Shown here in pieces: positions 45,877 to 54,603 of a stretch of 64,000 nucleotides of DNA. The stretch covers positions 372,001 to 436,000 of the forward strand of contig NZ_VICB01000003.1 of the NCBI RefSeq assembly GCF_006546835.1. The letters are read 5' to 3'. The stretch is from Actinomyces johnsonii (GTDB taxonomy: Bacteria > Actinomycetota > Actinomycetes > Actinomycetales > Actinomycetaceae). The notes under the pieces are model-generated. The model made no database searches. It saw only the letters and a program-made list of their open reading frames with translations, and was not told where the DNA came from. The translations under genes were made by a program, and so were the position numbers. The stretch's first letter is position 1; the number at the start of each line of letters is the position of its first letter.

Positions 45877-46838
45877 GCGACCGCGACAAGACTCACGAGG
45901 GCGCCATCAACGGCGGTGCCGATGCGCCGGGCGCCGGGGGGCTCGATGGCGTCAGGGCCATCGACGACGTCGAGGTCTTCGACGATGAGCTCGACTCGGA
46001 GACAGGCGCCCTGCTCGGGGCCTCGCTCAGGCCCGTGGCCCCGCCGGCCGAGATCCGCTCTTCCCTGTTGGAGGCCATCGCGCGCGAGCCGCAGACGGAT
46101 CAAGTTGACGAGGCCGTCGGCACTGCTGATGAGGGCGCCAATGAGACCGGCGGTGACGCCGACGGCGACTCCGTGGTGAACTCTTCCGCGGAGCCTGTCG
46201 CTGAGCATGGAACCGATGGACATGGAGCCGGCTCGGCCGGCTCGGTGAACTCATCCGTTGTCTCTCTCGATGCACGCCGCGGGCGCCGCTCCTCCTGGCG
46301 CACCGGCCTGATACGGGCGGCCGCGGCCGTGGTCCTGCTCGGCGTCGGGGTCGGCGTGGGGCGCTGGAGCGCACGGGGCGCGGTCGACGAGGCGATGGAC
46401 TCCATGGCCCCCACCCAGCACTACGCCCACCTCAATCAGGCCCAGGACGTCCAGCGGGTGACCGACACGATGCCGGACGGCCACGTCGCGACCCTCACCT
46501 GGTCTCGGGATATGAGCATGACCGCGTTGACCCTACCGGCTGCCATGAAGGAGTCGGCCGGTGAGCGCAGTCTCCAGGTCTGGCTCAAAGAGGGGGAGGC
46601 GACCACCTCGCTGGGCGTCTACGACCCCCGCGACGGTGCCGGTTTCTCCTTCCTCGACATCATGCCCAAGCCCGGCCAGCAGATCGTCATCACCATGGAG
46701 CCGACCGGCGGATCGGTCCAGCCGACGACGCCGCCTCTGGTTACCTTGCGGGTGAGCGAGGACTCCGACCGGGCCGGCACCGCGACCGGTTCACCGTCCC
46801 CCGGGCCCTCGGCCAGTCCTGCCGGGGACTCCGCCTAG
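45873..46838 (+). CDS. rskA: Anti-sigma-K factor RskA
   Basis: A 321-residue single-pass membrane protein. The cytoplasmic N-terminus is acidic and longer than usual (about 145 residues), ending RRGRRSSWRTGL before one membrane helix (AAAAVVLLGVGVGVG). The extracellular part has the RskA domain (HVATLTWSRDMSMTALTLPA, SLQVWLKEGEATTSLGVYD, VITMEPTGGSVQPT) and a Ser/Pro tail. It should hold SigK inactive until cleaved. I do not see the zinc-binding HxxxCxxC motif, which agrees with the RskA rather than ZAS type. Confidence 0.9.
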   Translation: MSDRDKTHEGAINGGADAPGAGGLDGVRAIDDVEVFDDELDSETGALLGASLRPVAPPAEIRSSLLEAIAREPQTDQVDEAVGTADEGANETGGDADGDSVVNSSAEPVAEHGTDGHGAGSAGSVNSSVVSLDARRGRRSSWRTGLIRAAAAVVLLGVGVGVGRWSARGAVDEAMDSMAPTQHYAHLNQAQDVQRVTDTMPDGHVATLTWSRDMSMTALTLPAAMKESAGERSLQVWLKEGEATTSLGVYDPRDGAGFSFLDIMPKPGQQIVITMEPTGGSVQPTTPPLVTLRVSEDSDRAGTATGSPSPGPSASPAGDSA

Positions 46839-47201
46839 CGGCTGGCCGAGGAGCGGCATGGTGAAACGAGCACCCAAATCGTGATGCAGTTAACAGTGAA
46901 ATCACTCTGAGAATCTCGGCCTCGATACTGATGGACGTCAGTGCGCCTGGGGTAATTTCCCGGCATTCCGCGGTTTCCTGAGGTCCGGCTGGAGGGGCGG
47001 CCGGAGAGGGCGGTGGCCGTCGCGATGAGCAGAAGATGATGAGTACTTCTTTTACCGTCTCCGGCAGGAGTCTGCGGAGAATTCTGAGAGCGTGAATTCC
47101 CTTTCAGAATATTCTCCCCATTCCGGTACTCGCTATGAATCGGAATGTCGTCGATATATCGACCGTAAGCCTTGAGATGCGGTCTCGACGGCGGCTCAGG
47201 G
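46839..47201. other. Intergenic region between rskA and menB, with a weak hairpin
   Basis: No credible gene on either strand. GGAGAATTCTGA (47076-47087) and TCAGAATATTCTCC (47104-47117) make an imperfect stem with a 2-base bulge. This may end menB transcription, which reads toward it, and transcripts leaving rskA. Confidence 0.5.
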
Positions 47202-48290
47202 TCAGAAATAGTACGGGAAGGGAGACCAGTCGGGCGTGCGGCGCTGGAGGAATGCGTCGCGCCCTTCGACGGCCTCGTCGGTCATGTAGGCCAGGCGCGT
47301 GGCCTCGCCGGCGAAGACCTGCTGGCCGGCCAGGCCGTCGTCGGCCAGGTTGAAGGCGAGTTTGAGCATGCGGATGGCCTGCGGGGACTTTCCTGCCACG
47401 GTGGCCGCGTACTCCAGGGCCCGCTCCTCGAGCTCGGCGTGGGGGACCGCTTCGTTGATGACCCCCCAGCGTTCGGCGGTGACGGCGTCGTAGGTGCGGG
47501 CCAGGAAGAAGATCTCGCGAGCGCGCTTGTCCCCGACCTGGCGGGCCAGGAGCGCGGAGCCGTAGCCGGCGTCGAAGCTGCCGACATCCGCGTCGGCCTG
47601 TTTGAAACGCGCGTGCTCGATGGATGCCAGGGACAGGTCGCATACGACGTTGAGGCTGTGCCCGCCGCCGGCCGCCCAGCCCGGCACAGCGGCGATGACG
47701 GCCTTGGGCATGGTGCGGATGAGGCGTTGGACCTCCAGGATGTGGAGGCGGCCGGCCCGCGCGGTGTCGAGGCGGGCCTGGGCGGCGGCGACGTCAGCCT
47801 CGTGACTGTAGGCGCCATCGTCCGCATCGCCGGTGGCCCCAGTCGTCGTCTCGGGAGCAGCGGACGCCTGGTCGCGCTCGTAGCGGTAGCCGTCCCGGCC
47901 GCGGATGCGCTGGTCGCCCCCGGAAGAGAAGGCCCAACCGCCGTCGCGCGGGGAGGGACCGTTACCGGTGAGTATGACGGCGCCGACGTCGCCACTCATG
48001 CGCGCATGATCCAGGACCCGGTAGAGCTCGTCGACGGTGTGGGGGCGGAAGGCGTTGCGCACCTCGGGGCGGTTGAAAGCTACCCGGACCACCGGCAGAT
48101 CCCGCAGCCAGGTGCCGTCCCCGTCCCGCACGCATCCCCGGTGGTAGGTGACGTCCGTGAGGGCCTCCTGCGACAGTGGGCCACCGGCCTTGGTGTGGAG
48201 GAAGCCGGGCACCTCGCGCCAATGGGAGGGATCGAAGATCTCCGAGACGCGGTGCGGCAGCGGGCGGAATGGGGCAGGGCTGGCGTTCAT
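47202..48290 (-). CDS. menB: 1,4-Dihydroxy-2-naphthoyl-CoA synthase
   Basis: A 362-residue crotonase-fold enzyme that closes the naphthoate ring of o-succinylbenzoyl-CoA. Family marks are VAFNRPEVRNAFRPHTVDEL, SGGDQRIRGRDGY, VPGWAAGGGHSLNVVCDLSLAS, the catalytic aspartate in GSFDAGYGS, and the C-terminal DWSPFPYYF. It is about 50-90 residues longer than most MenB proteins. The extra length is mainly the insertion QASAAPETTTGATGDADDG after the substrate loop. It is followed across about 30 bases by the response-regulator gene, which reads the same way. Confidence 0.95.
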   Translation of the reverse strand: MNASPAPFRPLPHRVSEIFDPSHWREVPGFLHTKAGGPLSQEALTDVTYHRGCVRDGDGTWLRDLPVVRVAFNRPEVRNAFRPHTVDELYRVLDHARMSGDVGAVILTGNGPSPRDGGWAFSSGGDQRIRGRDGYRYERDQASAAPETTTGATGDADDGAYSHEADVAAAQARLDTARAGRLHILEVQRLIRTMPKAVIAAVPGWAAGGGHSLNVVCDLSLASIEHARFKQADADVGSFDAGYGSALLARQVGDKRAREIFFLARTYDAVTAERWGVINEAVPHAELEERALEYAATVAGKSPQAIRMLKLAFNLADDGLAGQQVFAGEATRLAYMTDEAVEGRDAFLQRRTPDWSPFPYYF

Positions 48291-48319
48291 GGCCCCAGCG
48301 TAGGGCCGGTCGAACTCGC

Positions 48320-48991
48320 TCAGTTTCCCAGGGCAGCGGCGATGAGCTCGGTGCGCGAGGTGTGACCGAGGCGGTGGAGGACCTCGGAGACGTAGATGCG
48401 CACGGTGTTCTCGGAGATGTCGAGCCTCCTGGCGATGCGGCGGTTGGTCAGACCCTCCAGGAGACAGGCGTAGACCTCCTGAAGCCGAGGCGGGAGCTCG
48501 GCGACCAACTGCTGGGTGCGGGCCTCAGCGGTTCGACGGCGCTGCTCGGACTGGTAGGCGTTGACGAGCATCTCCGTGGGGCGCGAGGACATGACCGGTT
48601 CGCCTCGGCTGGCGCGGAGAAGTGCAGCGGCGACGTTCTCCGTGCTCTCATCCTTGGTGATGAATCCGTTGACGCCTTCTGCCAGGGCATCGGCGAGCAT
48701 TTCGTCGCGGCTGAAAACGGTGAACATGACAATAGGCATTTTGGGGAAGCGCTGGTAGATCGCTTTCGCGGTCTGGGCCCCATCCATATCCGGCATGTCG
48801 CTGTCCAGCAGGACGACGTCGATCGGCTGCTGCCCGGTCATGAGCAGGCTGATGGCCTGTCTTCCCCCGGAAGCTGCGGCCACGACGGTGATGGCCCGTT
48901 GCGCATCGAGTTGCTCGGCAAAAGTGGTACGGATGACGGGATCGTCATCGACGATGAGGACTCGCAGGGAACGCAAGGTGTGGCTAGGCAT
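48320..48991 (-). CDS. NarL/FixJ-type response regulator
   Basis: A 223-residue regulator. The receiver domain has the acidic pocket VDDD, the phospho-acceptor aspartate in VVLLDSDMPDMDG, and the switch threonine and lysine in MFTVFSR and FITKDES. The C-terminal LuxR-type helix-turn-helix is EGLTNRRIARRLDISENTVRIYVSEVLHRLG. The start at 48991 follows a ribosome site (AGGAGCC) and lies inside the 3' end of the kinase gene, so the two are translationally coupled. It is the output of the sensor encoded just upstream. Confidence 0.93.
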   Translation of the reverse strand: MPSHTLRSLRVLIVDDDPVIRTTFAEQLDAQRAITVVAAASGGRQAISLLMTGQQPIDVVLLDSDMPDMDGAQTAKAIYQRFPKMPIVMFTVFSRDEMLADALAEGVNGFITKDESTENVAAALLRASRGEPVMSSRPTEMLVNAYQSEQRRRTAEARTQQLVAELPPRLQEVYACLLEGLTNRRIARRLDISENTVRIYVSEVLHRLGHTSRTELIAAALGN

Positions 48992-50189
48992 AAGCGGCTC
49001 CTTCCGGCGGTGACATGAGGGATCTCGCATTAGTGGTCGGTATGGCGATCTCGTTCCAGGGGAGACTGGCGAGAACGGTCCAGGAGGTTCCGATCCGGTT
49101 GGAGCTCAGTGAACCCCCGGCGCTCTCGAACCGATCCTGGAGCGCCAGTAAACCGTACCCTCCGCGCATCTCCTCGGGGACCTCCTGCGCCCGCCAAGGA
49201 GAGCTGCAACTGATGAAGAGGGTGTCCTGCTCGTGTTCCACGAAGAGGGAGACGAGGTCGTGCGGGGAATTGTATTTGAGGGCATTGAGGGTGTTCTCGC
49301 GAATGAAGGCTACCAGGAGCCGGCCGGGTTCGGAGCGGTGCAATGATGGGATCTTCTCGATGCCGTCGAGGTCCGCATCCAGGACGATCTCGCGCTGGGA
49401 CAGCGTGGCGGCGCTGGAATCGATGATCTCCTGAAGGGTGGGCTCTTCCTTGGGCAGCCCCTGGGAGACGGCGAGGTTGTGAATGAGCAGGCGCAAATGG
49501 GACAGGGCCTGCTGGGTACGGTCCTGCAGATCGAGAATGCGGTCGCGGTCGTCACCGTTCGGAATCTTGATGGAGCGGGAGATGATGAGCATACGGGTGA
49601 GGTCGGCGGCCAGGTCGTCGTGGAGACTGTCAGCAATGTCACGGCGCAGCTGTTGAATGAGCTCGGCAGCGATCTCCTTGGAACGCTCCGCCTCCTGTTG
49701 TATCTGCTCCAAGCGTTCCTTGGCTCGTCGCAGTATAATTCCAATACTTGAGCACATAAGGCCCCATAAGATGGTTGGGGCCAGAATATTAGTTAATGCG
49801 TATTCGCCGCTAATTTGCGCCAAAAATAGAATCGAAAATTCAAGGATTGCTAAGCGAATCCTGTCTGTTGCAATGAGGTCGACTATGATGGCGTAGACGA
49901 GGATCCATCCCCATGAGGGGTGTATGTTTGGCGTTATGAAAGACAGTACAAGTACTGTTGTAAATCCTGCCATGCCGACAGGGAGTTTTTTGATGTAGAT
50001 ATAAATTATGAATGTGAAGATCTGCAGTACTTCGTAGGTTACTGAAACTCGGTCGGGTGAGGTGAGGAGAGTTTGAAGGTCGAGGAGTGTGATGAGTGAG
50101 GCGGTGAGTAGCAGCGTAACTCTCCGCAAGTGCGGCATAAATCTGTTGTACCGCACCCAAAAGAAGGAGAGTAGACTTGTTCTCTGCAT
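48984..50189 (-). CDS. Membrane sensor histidine kinase, NarL-partner (HPK7-like)
   Basis: Up to 401 residues. The N-terminus has five to six membrane helices (about residues 22-150) with very short loops and no extracellular sensor domain, a layout used by peptide-sensing kinases. The phospho-acceptor is His190 in DIADSLHDDLAADLTRM. The ATPase domain has FIRENTLNALKYNS (N box) and GGYGLLALQDRF (G box). DNA for the membrane part has lower GC than the kinase part. ATG 50138 (MPHLRRVTLLL) is an alternative start. It follows a small secreted-peptide gene on the same strand. Confidence 0.9.
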   Translation of the reverse strand: MQRTSLLSFFWVRYNRFMPHLRRVTLLLTASLITLLDLQTLLTSPDRVSVTYEVLQIFTFIIYIYIKKLPVGMAGFTTVLVLSFITPNIHPSWGWILVYAIIVDLIATDRIRLAILEFSILFLAQISGEYALTNILAPTILWGLMCSSIGIILRRAKERLEQIQQEAERSKEIAAELIQQLRRDIADSLHDDLAADLTRMLIISRSIKIPNGDDRDRILDLQDRTQQALSHLRLLIHNLAVSQGLPKEEPTLQEIIDSSAATLSQREIVLDADLDGIEKIPSLHRSEPGRLLVAFIRENTLNALKYNSPHDLVSLFVEHEQDTLFISCSSPWRAQEVPEEMRGGYGLLALQDRFESAGGSLSSNRIGTSWTVLASLPWNEIAIPTTNARSLMSPPEGAAYA

Positions 50190-50262
50190 TCTGGGAATAA
50201 ATTAACTATCGGTTTTTGGTTCTGTAATGGTTGGTGGTGGGATTGCCTTGAATGAACTCAAG

Positions 50263-50303
50263 GGTGTTTACTCCTGCAGAGTTTTGTTGCAGGAGTAAAC
50301 ACC
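50263..50303. terminator. Strong hairpin between the peptide gene and the kinase gene
   Basis: GGTGTTTACTCCTGCA (50263-50278) pairs perfectly with TGCAGGAGTAAACACC (50288-50303) around a 9-base loop. It lies about 17 bases past the peptide stop codon and about 75 bases before the kinase start. It probably stops or attenuates transcription, so that the peptide mRNA exceeds the kinase mRNA. Confidence 0.8.
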
Positions 50304-50319
50304 TCAAGAGCCAGTGATT

Positions 50320-50511
50320 TTATGACCAGAACTTTGAGCGGCTGCATGCCGGAGCGGGCGGGAAGAGGAGGCACCAGTCGTTGTATGCCCTGCCCATGAA
50401 TGTCGGTGAGTTGTCCTGCTTCGCGGGGGCGGTGGTCGGCGCGGCGCTGGCCGGCGCGGCGAAGCCCGCCAGAAGGAGGGCGACAAGAGAGATGCGGGCG
50501 ACGGTTTTCAT
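50320..50511 (-). CDS. Small secreted peptide precursor (63 residues, two cysteines)
   Basis: A 63-residue pre-peptide. The signal peptide is MKTVARISLVALLLAGFAAPASA, with cleavage expected after residue 23. The mature chain of about 40 residues ends NDWCLLFPPAPACSRSKFWS, with cysteines at 47 and 56 that could form a disulfide loop. A ribosome site AGGAGTTCC precedes the ATG. A longer frame upstream (to 50676) has no supporting features. The gene lies directly upstream of a histidine kinase and response regulator with the same orientation, separated by a strong hairpin. A signalling peptide or bacteriocin-like role is inferred; no known family is recognised. Confidence 0.65.
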   Translation of the reverse strand: MKTVARISLVALLLAGFAAPASAAPTTAPAKQDNSPTFMGRAYNDWCLLFPPAPACSRSKFWS

Positions 50512-50551
50512 CGGGGAACTCCTATCTAAGAGGGGTGTCAATGCGCGATTT

Positions 50552-50579
50552 ATCCTACCATTCTTGTAGTTTGGGACAA
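50552..50579 (-). promoter_or_regulatory. Candidate promoter of the secreted-peptide gene
   Basis: Read on the minus strand, TTGTCC (50574-50579) and TAGGAT (50552-50557) are spaced by 16 bases and lie about 40 bases upstream of the peptide start. They match -35 and -10 elements moderately. Confidence 0.4.
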
Positions 50580-50676
50580 CTGCGTTCTTTGGGTGGCTTC
50601 GGTTGATTCGCTTCTCAACAAAATTGTTGAAATGGAGGGCGGTGCCCGTTCTGGGGCCCGCCCGGATGGGAGGCAA

Positions 50677-51274
50677 GGTGCGGTTGCTTCCCGCTGCCCT
50701 GCGGCCATGATGTGGGGTGATGAGACCGCCAACCGCCCCTTCTCTCCCGTAGTCGACGGCGGGGGGTGTGTACTGCGTGGCCCGTCATTGTGATCCGAGA
50801 CGCGATCTGATCCGACGTCAGATCTTCGGAAGGTCCACCCCGCGCCGAACGTCGACACAAAATGTGAATATACTCACTTATAGGGTGTTTGAGATCCTCC
50901 AGTTGCGGATGTGCGAATCATTGGATATGTGGCCTGTCTGTGTTCGTCGGTGCGCATGGCTCATGGGAGTCCTCGTTATCCGTGAGCGTTTCAATCATTT
51001 CCGGCGCTGAGGATCGGTGAGACCGACTCTACTCGTGAGGCGATCCTCGTCCCGCTCGTCGGGCGTGTCCCCAACCACGCCCGCAGGCGTGTCAAGGCCC
51101 AACGGCCCGCGAATCCGAGGGTCCTGGGGTGCTTTCAAATTGACCACCCGAATGCTCCGCAGCACCATGAAATGGGCTTGTGGCCGTCACGAGGGTCCTG
51201 GAAGCGGGCTTCACAATCCGCCTCTGTATCCTCCTTGCGGTGCAGGTCCAGGAGTCTAGATCGCGAGGAGTGCT
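50677..51274. other. Long non-coding stretch upstream of the betaine transporter operon
   Basis: About 600 bases. Short frames on both strands lack ribosome sites or recognisable content; one of 80 residues at 50768-51010 is not convincing. The part at 50860-50890 is AT-rich and could carry a promoter. A large leader with osmotic control of the transporter would fit the position, but nothing specific is seen. Confidence 0.5.
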
Positions 51275-52600
51275 GTGAAAGTAATAGAGGCCAACCATGT
51301 CTACAAGGTCTTCGGTCGCCGATCGTCTGACGGAGTCAAGAAGCTCAAGGCTGGCAAGACGCGGGACGACCTGAGGAAGTCGGGGCAGACCGCCGCCGTC
51401 ATCGACACTTCCTTCGACGTTGACAAGGGTGAGATCTTCGTCGTCATGGGCCTGTCGGGCTCGGGCAAGTCCACGCTCATCCGCATGGTCAATGGCCTGC
51501 TTCCCATCACCGCGGGCAGCATGACCCTCTACGGGGAGGACCTGGCCCACATCTCCAAGTCGAAGCTGCGCGAGCTGCGCCGCAGGCGGGTCTCCATGGT
51601 CTTCCAGAACTTCGCACTCCTACCGCACCGGACAGTGGGGGAGAACGCCGCCTACGGCCTGGAGATCCAGGGGGTCGGCCGTTCTGAGCGCGAGCGTCGG
51701 GCCGAGAAGGCCCTGTCACTGGTCGGGCTGGAGGGCTGGGGCGGCTATAAGCCGGGCGAGCTCTCCGGAGGGATGCGCCAGCGTGTGGGACTCGCCCGCG
51801 CGCTAGCCGCCGAGACCGACATCCTGCTCATGGACGAGGCCTTCTCCGCGCTCGATCCGCTGATCCGCCGCGAGATGCAGGACCAGCTCATCGACCTTCA
51901 GGGCAAACTCGGTAAGACGATCCTGTTCATCACCCACGACCTCAACGAGGCCATGCGGCTGGGGGACCGGATCGCGATGATGCGCGACGGGCGCATCGAA
52001 CAGGTCGGTACCGCCGAGGAGATCCTCCGAGACCCCGCCTCCGACTACGTCTCGCGGTTCGTGGCCGACGTCGACCGCACCCGGGTGCTGACGGCCGGTT
52101 CCATTGCGGAACCGCCCTACGCGATCCTGGGCTCGGACCGCAGCCCGCGCGCCGCCCACAAGCTCCTGAGGGAGAACCAGCCCTCATGGCTGCTGGTGCA
52201 GAACCGCGACCGCACGCCCTTCGGATACGTTTGGGAGGACGACGTCGCCCGCGCGGTCAAGGAGGGCTCCGACATCCTGCCGCTATCCACGGTCCACGAG
52301 ATGCCGGTCGTGTCGCACACGACCCCCGTCAACGAGCTGTTCTCCTACGCCGCGCAGCACGCTGCCCCCATCGTCGTCGTCGACGACGACGGGCGGATCT
52401 CCGGGGTCATTCCACGTGTCACCCTGCTGGCGGCCATCAGTGATCAGAACCAGGGTGTGAGCGCCGGCAGCGCTGAGGACGCCGAGAGCTCCGAGCCTGC
52501 ACAGGCCGATGACGCCGCGCGGAACGCCGTGGCGGAGCAGACCGACGAGCAGGCCGGAGAGGCCAGTGAGACCACCGAGGCCGAAGGAGCCGACGCCTGA
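51275..52600 (+). CDS. proV: Glycine betaine/proline ABC transporter ATPase
   Basis: A 441-residue ATPase of the ProV/OpuAA family. Walker A is GLSGSGKST (59-67), signature LSGGMRQR and Walker B ILLMDEAFSALDP. The C-terminal part looks like two CBS domains (near VLTAGSIAEPPYAILGSDRS and TVHEMPVVSHTTPVNELF), the usual osmosensing module, followed by an Ala/Glu-rich tail. The GTG start at 51275 has the ribosome site GAGGAG. The N-terminal insertion VYKVFGRRSSDGVKKLKAG is typical of the actinobacterial type. It overlaps proW by one base (TGATG). Confidence 0.93.
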   Translation: MKVIEANHVYKVFGRRSSDGVKKLKAGKTRDDLRKSGQTAAVIDTSFDVDKGEIFVVMGLSGSGKSTLIRMVNGLLPITAGSMTLYGEDLAHISKSKLRELRRRRVSMVFQNFALLPHRTVGENAAYGLEIQGVGRSERERRAEKALSLVGLEGWGGYKPGELSGGMRQRVGLARALAAETDILLMDEAFSALDPLIRREMQDQLIDLQGKLGKTILFITHDLNEAMRLGDRIAMMRDGRIEQVGTAEEILRDPASDYVSRFVADVDRTRVLTAGSIAEPPYAILGSDRSPRAAHKLLRENQPSWLLVQNRDRTPFGYVWEDDVARAVKEGSDILPLSTVHEMPVVSHTTPVNELFSYAAQHAAPIVVVDDDGRISGVIPRVTLLAAISDQNQGVSAGSAEDAESSEPAQADDAARNAVAEQTDEQAGEASETTEAEGADA

Positions 52601-53478
52601 TGATTCCCGTACAGACCTTCATTCCCAAGATTCCTCTGGGCAAGCTGGTCGAAGGCCTCATTGACTGGATCCAGAACCATCTTCACGGCCTCCTCACCGT
52701 GGTCTCCCATGCCGGGACCTCGGTCAACGACACGCTCGTGGACCTGCTCTTGGCCGTGCCGCCGTTGCTCATGGTGATCGTCTTCGCGCTCATCGCCTGG
52801 GTGGCGAAGTCATGGAGGCTGGCGGTGGGAACCGCCGTCACCTTCCTGCTCGTCATCTCCCTGGGGCAGTGGGACAACGCAATGGAGACATTGGTCCTGG
52901 TCACCATCGCCACCCTGACCGCTCTCATCTTCGCGATCCCCTTGGGGATCTGGGCCGCCCGGAACAAGTACGTCAGCGCGGTCATTCGCCCGGTCCTCGA
53001 TCTGATGCAGACGATGCCCGCCTTCGTCTACCTCATCCCCTCAGTCCTGTTCTTCTCCATCGGAGTGGTTCCCGGCATGTTCGCCACGCTCATCTTCTCC
53101 ATGCCCCCCGGGGTGCGGATGACCGAGTTGGGCATCAAGCAGGTGGACAAGGAGACCGTTGAGGCGGGTCGCTCCTTCGGTGCGACCGACTGGCAGATCC
53201 TTCGGGGCATCCAGCTGCCCCTGGCCATCCCCACCATCATGGCCGGCGTCAATCAGGTCATCATGTTGGCCCTGTCCATGGCCGTCATCGCGGGCATGGT
53301 CGGCGCCGACGGCCTGGGCAAGGAAGTCGTCAACGCCCTGTCCACTATCGACATTGCCAAGGGGACCGAGGCGGGACTGTCCATCGTGTTCCTGGCGATC
53401 TTCCTGGACCGGGTGACCGCGGCTCTCGGTGCGCCGCGGGAGGAGGGCTCGCTGCTCTCGCTCATCAAGAAGCGGTGA
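52600..53478 (+). CDS. proW: Glycine betaine/proline ABC transporter permease
   Basis: A 292-residue permease. It has a hydrophilic N-terminus (PVQTFIPKIPLGKLVEGLIDW), then about six membrane helices. The conserved QTMPAFVYLIPSVLFF and the EAA-type loop KETVEAGRSFGATDWQILRGIQLPLAIPTIMAG are clear. It is the membrane channel for the adjacent ProV ATPase. Confidence 0.95.
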   Translation: MIPVQTFIPKIPLGKLVEGLIDWIQNHLHGLLTVVSHAGTSVNDTLVDLLLAVPPLLMVIVFALIAWVAKSWRLAVGTAVTFLLVISLGQWDNAMETLVLVTIATLTALIFAIPLGIWAARNKYVSAVIRPVLDLMQTMPAFVYLIPSVLFFSIGVVPGMFATLIFSMPPGVRMTELGIKQVDKETVEAGRSFGATDWQILRGIQLPLAIPTIMAGVNQVIMLALSMAVIAGMVGADGLGKEVVNALSTIDIAKGTEAGLSIVFLAIFLDRVTAALGAPREEGSLLSLIKKR

Positions 53479-53544
53479 CTCATGACTCGACAATGCTCTT
53501 CCGCTCCGCCCTCGCCGACGCCGGGCGCCCACCGAAGGAATGCC

Positions 53545-54420
53545 ATGCGAACCTCCCGCCGCACGTTCACTACCGCCCTTGCCTCGCTGGCGGCCGCGGG
53601 ATCCCTGGCCGCTTGCGGCAGGAGCTCTGGCGGGAGCAAACGGCTCCGGCTGGGCTTCGTCCCGTCCTGGAGCGATGGCCTGTCCATGACCCATCTGCTC
53701 AAGACTCAGCTCGAGAAGGCCGGGTACCAGATCAAGCTGACCGACCTGAGCGAGGCCGGGCCGCTCTACGCGGGACTCAGCCAGGGGGCGGTGGATCTCT
53801 ACCCCTCGGCATGGCCCGACATCACCCACAAGGACTATATGGACAAGTACCGCAAGTACATCGAGGACCTGGGGGCCTACTACGACTCGGCCAAGCTGTG
53901 TTGGTCGGTCCCCGACTACTCCTCGATGGCCTCGATCGAGGACATCAAGCCCCACGCCTCGCAGATCGACAACCGGATCGTCGGTATCGAGCCAGGGTCC
54001 GGTCTGGTCAAGGTCTCCGAGGAGAAGGTGATCCCGGCATACGGGCTGCAGGACATGAAGTTCCTGACTTCCTCCACTGCGAGCATGCTCACCGAGCTCA
54101 AGAAAGCCGTTGACGCCAAGCAGGAGATCGTCGTCACCCTGTGGCACCCCTTCTGGGCGAACACCACCTTCAACATGCGCGACCTGGAGGATCCCAAGGG
54201 GGCCTTCGGCAAGGGCGAAGGACTCCATTTCCTGGGGCGCGAGGGATTCGCGCAGGAGTATCCCGAGGTCGCCAGCTGGCTCGGCTCCATCAAGATGGAT
54301 GAGGCCACCTATGGCAGCCTCGAGGACTTGGTCGTCAACACCTATGGCGAGGGCAAGGAGGATGAGGCCGCCATCGCCTGGTCCCAGAAGTATCCGCAGT
54401 ACGACTTCAAGAAATCCTGA
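53545..54420 (+). CDS. proX: Glycine betaine-binding lipoprotein
   Basis: A 291-residue binding protein of the OpuAC family. The start MRTSRRTFTTALASLAAAGSLAACG has a lipobox (LAAC) and a twin-Arg-like pair. The substrate-binding domain contains LTDLSEAGPLYAGLSQGAVDLYPSAWP and VTLWHPFWANTTF, with aromatic residues suited to binding a quaternary ammonium group. ATG 53545 is preferred over 53482 on the basis of the signal peptide and the GAAGGAA ribosome site. It is the last gene of the proVWX operon. Confidence 0.93.
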   Translation: MRTSRRTFTTALASLAAAGSLAACGRSSGGSKRLRLGFVPSWSDGLSMTHLLKTQLEKAGYQIKLTDLSEAGPLYAGLSQGAVDLYPSAWPDITHKDYMDKYRKYIEDLGAYYDSAKLCWSVPDYSSMASIEDIKPHASQIDNRIVGIEPGSGLVKVSEEKVIPAYGLQDMKFLTSSTASMLTELKKAVDAKQEIVVTLWHPFWANTTFNMRDLEDPKGAFGKGEGLHFLGREGFAQEYPEVASWLGSIKMDEATYGSLEDLVVNTYGEGKEDEAAIAWSQKYPQYDFKKS

Positions 54421-54603
54421 TGCCATACGGACCTTCCGTCCCCTCCTAGTGCAGGGTGGCGCTCGAAGCGCCGTGATCCCGTCGTCGGCGTGCTCGACGG
54501 CGGGATCGCTCGTGGGAAATGCGACCGCCAATGGGGAGCAGAGCCTATCGCGGGAGCGTGCTCCACCCGCGTAGCGTCGGTGCCGAAGAGAAAGGAGGTT
54601 CCC

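Noticed and set aside
50320-50676. 118-residue reading of the secreted-peptide frame
   Set aside because: The extra N-terminal 55 residues have no ribosome site and would bury the signal peptide; the 63-residue reading starts after AGGAG and has a proper signal sequence.
50768-51010. 80-residue plus-strand frame in the gap before proV
   Set aside because: No ribosome site or recognisable content, and it does not resemble a secreted or regulatory peptide.
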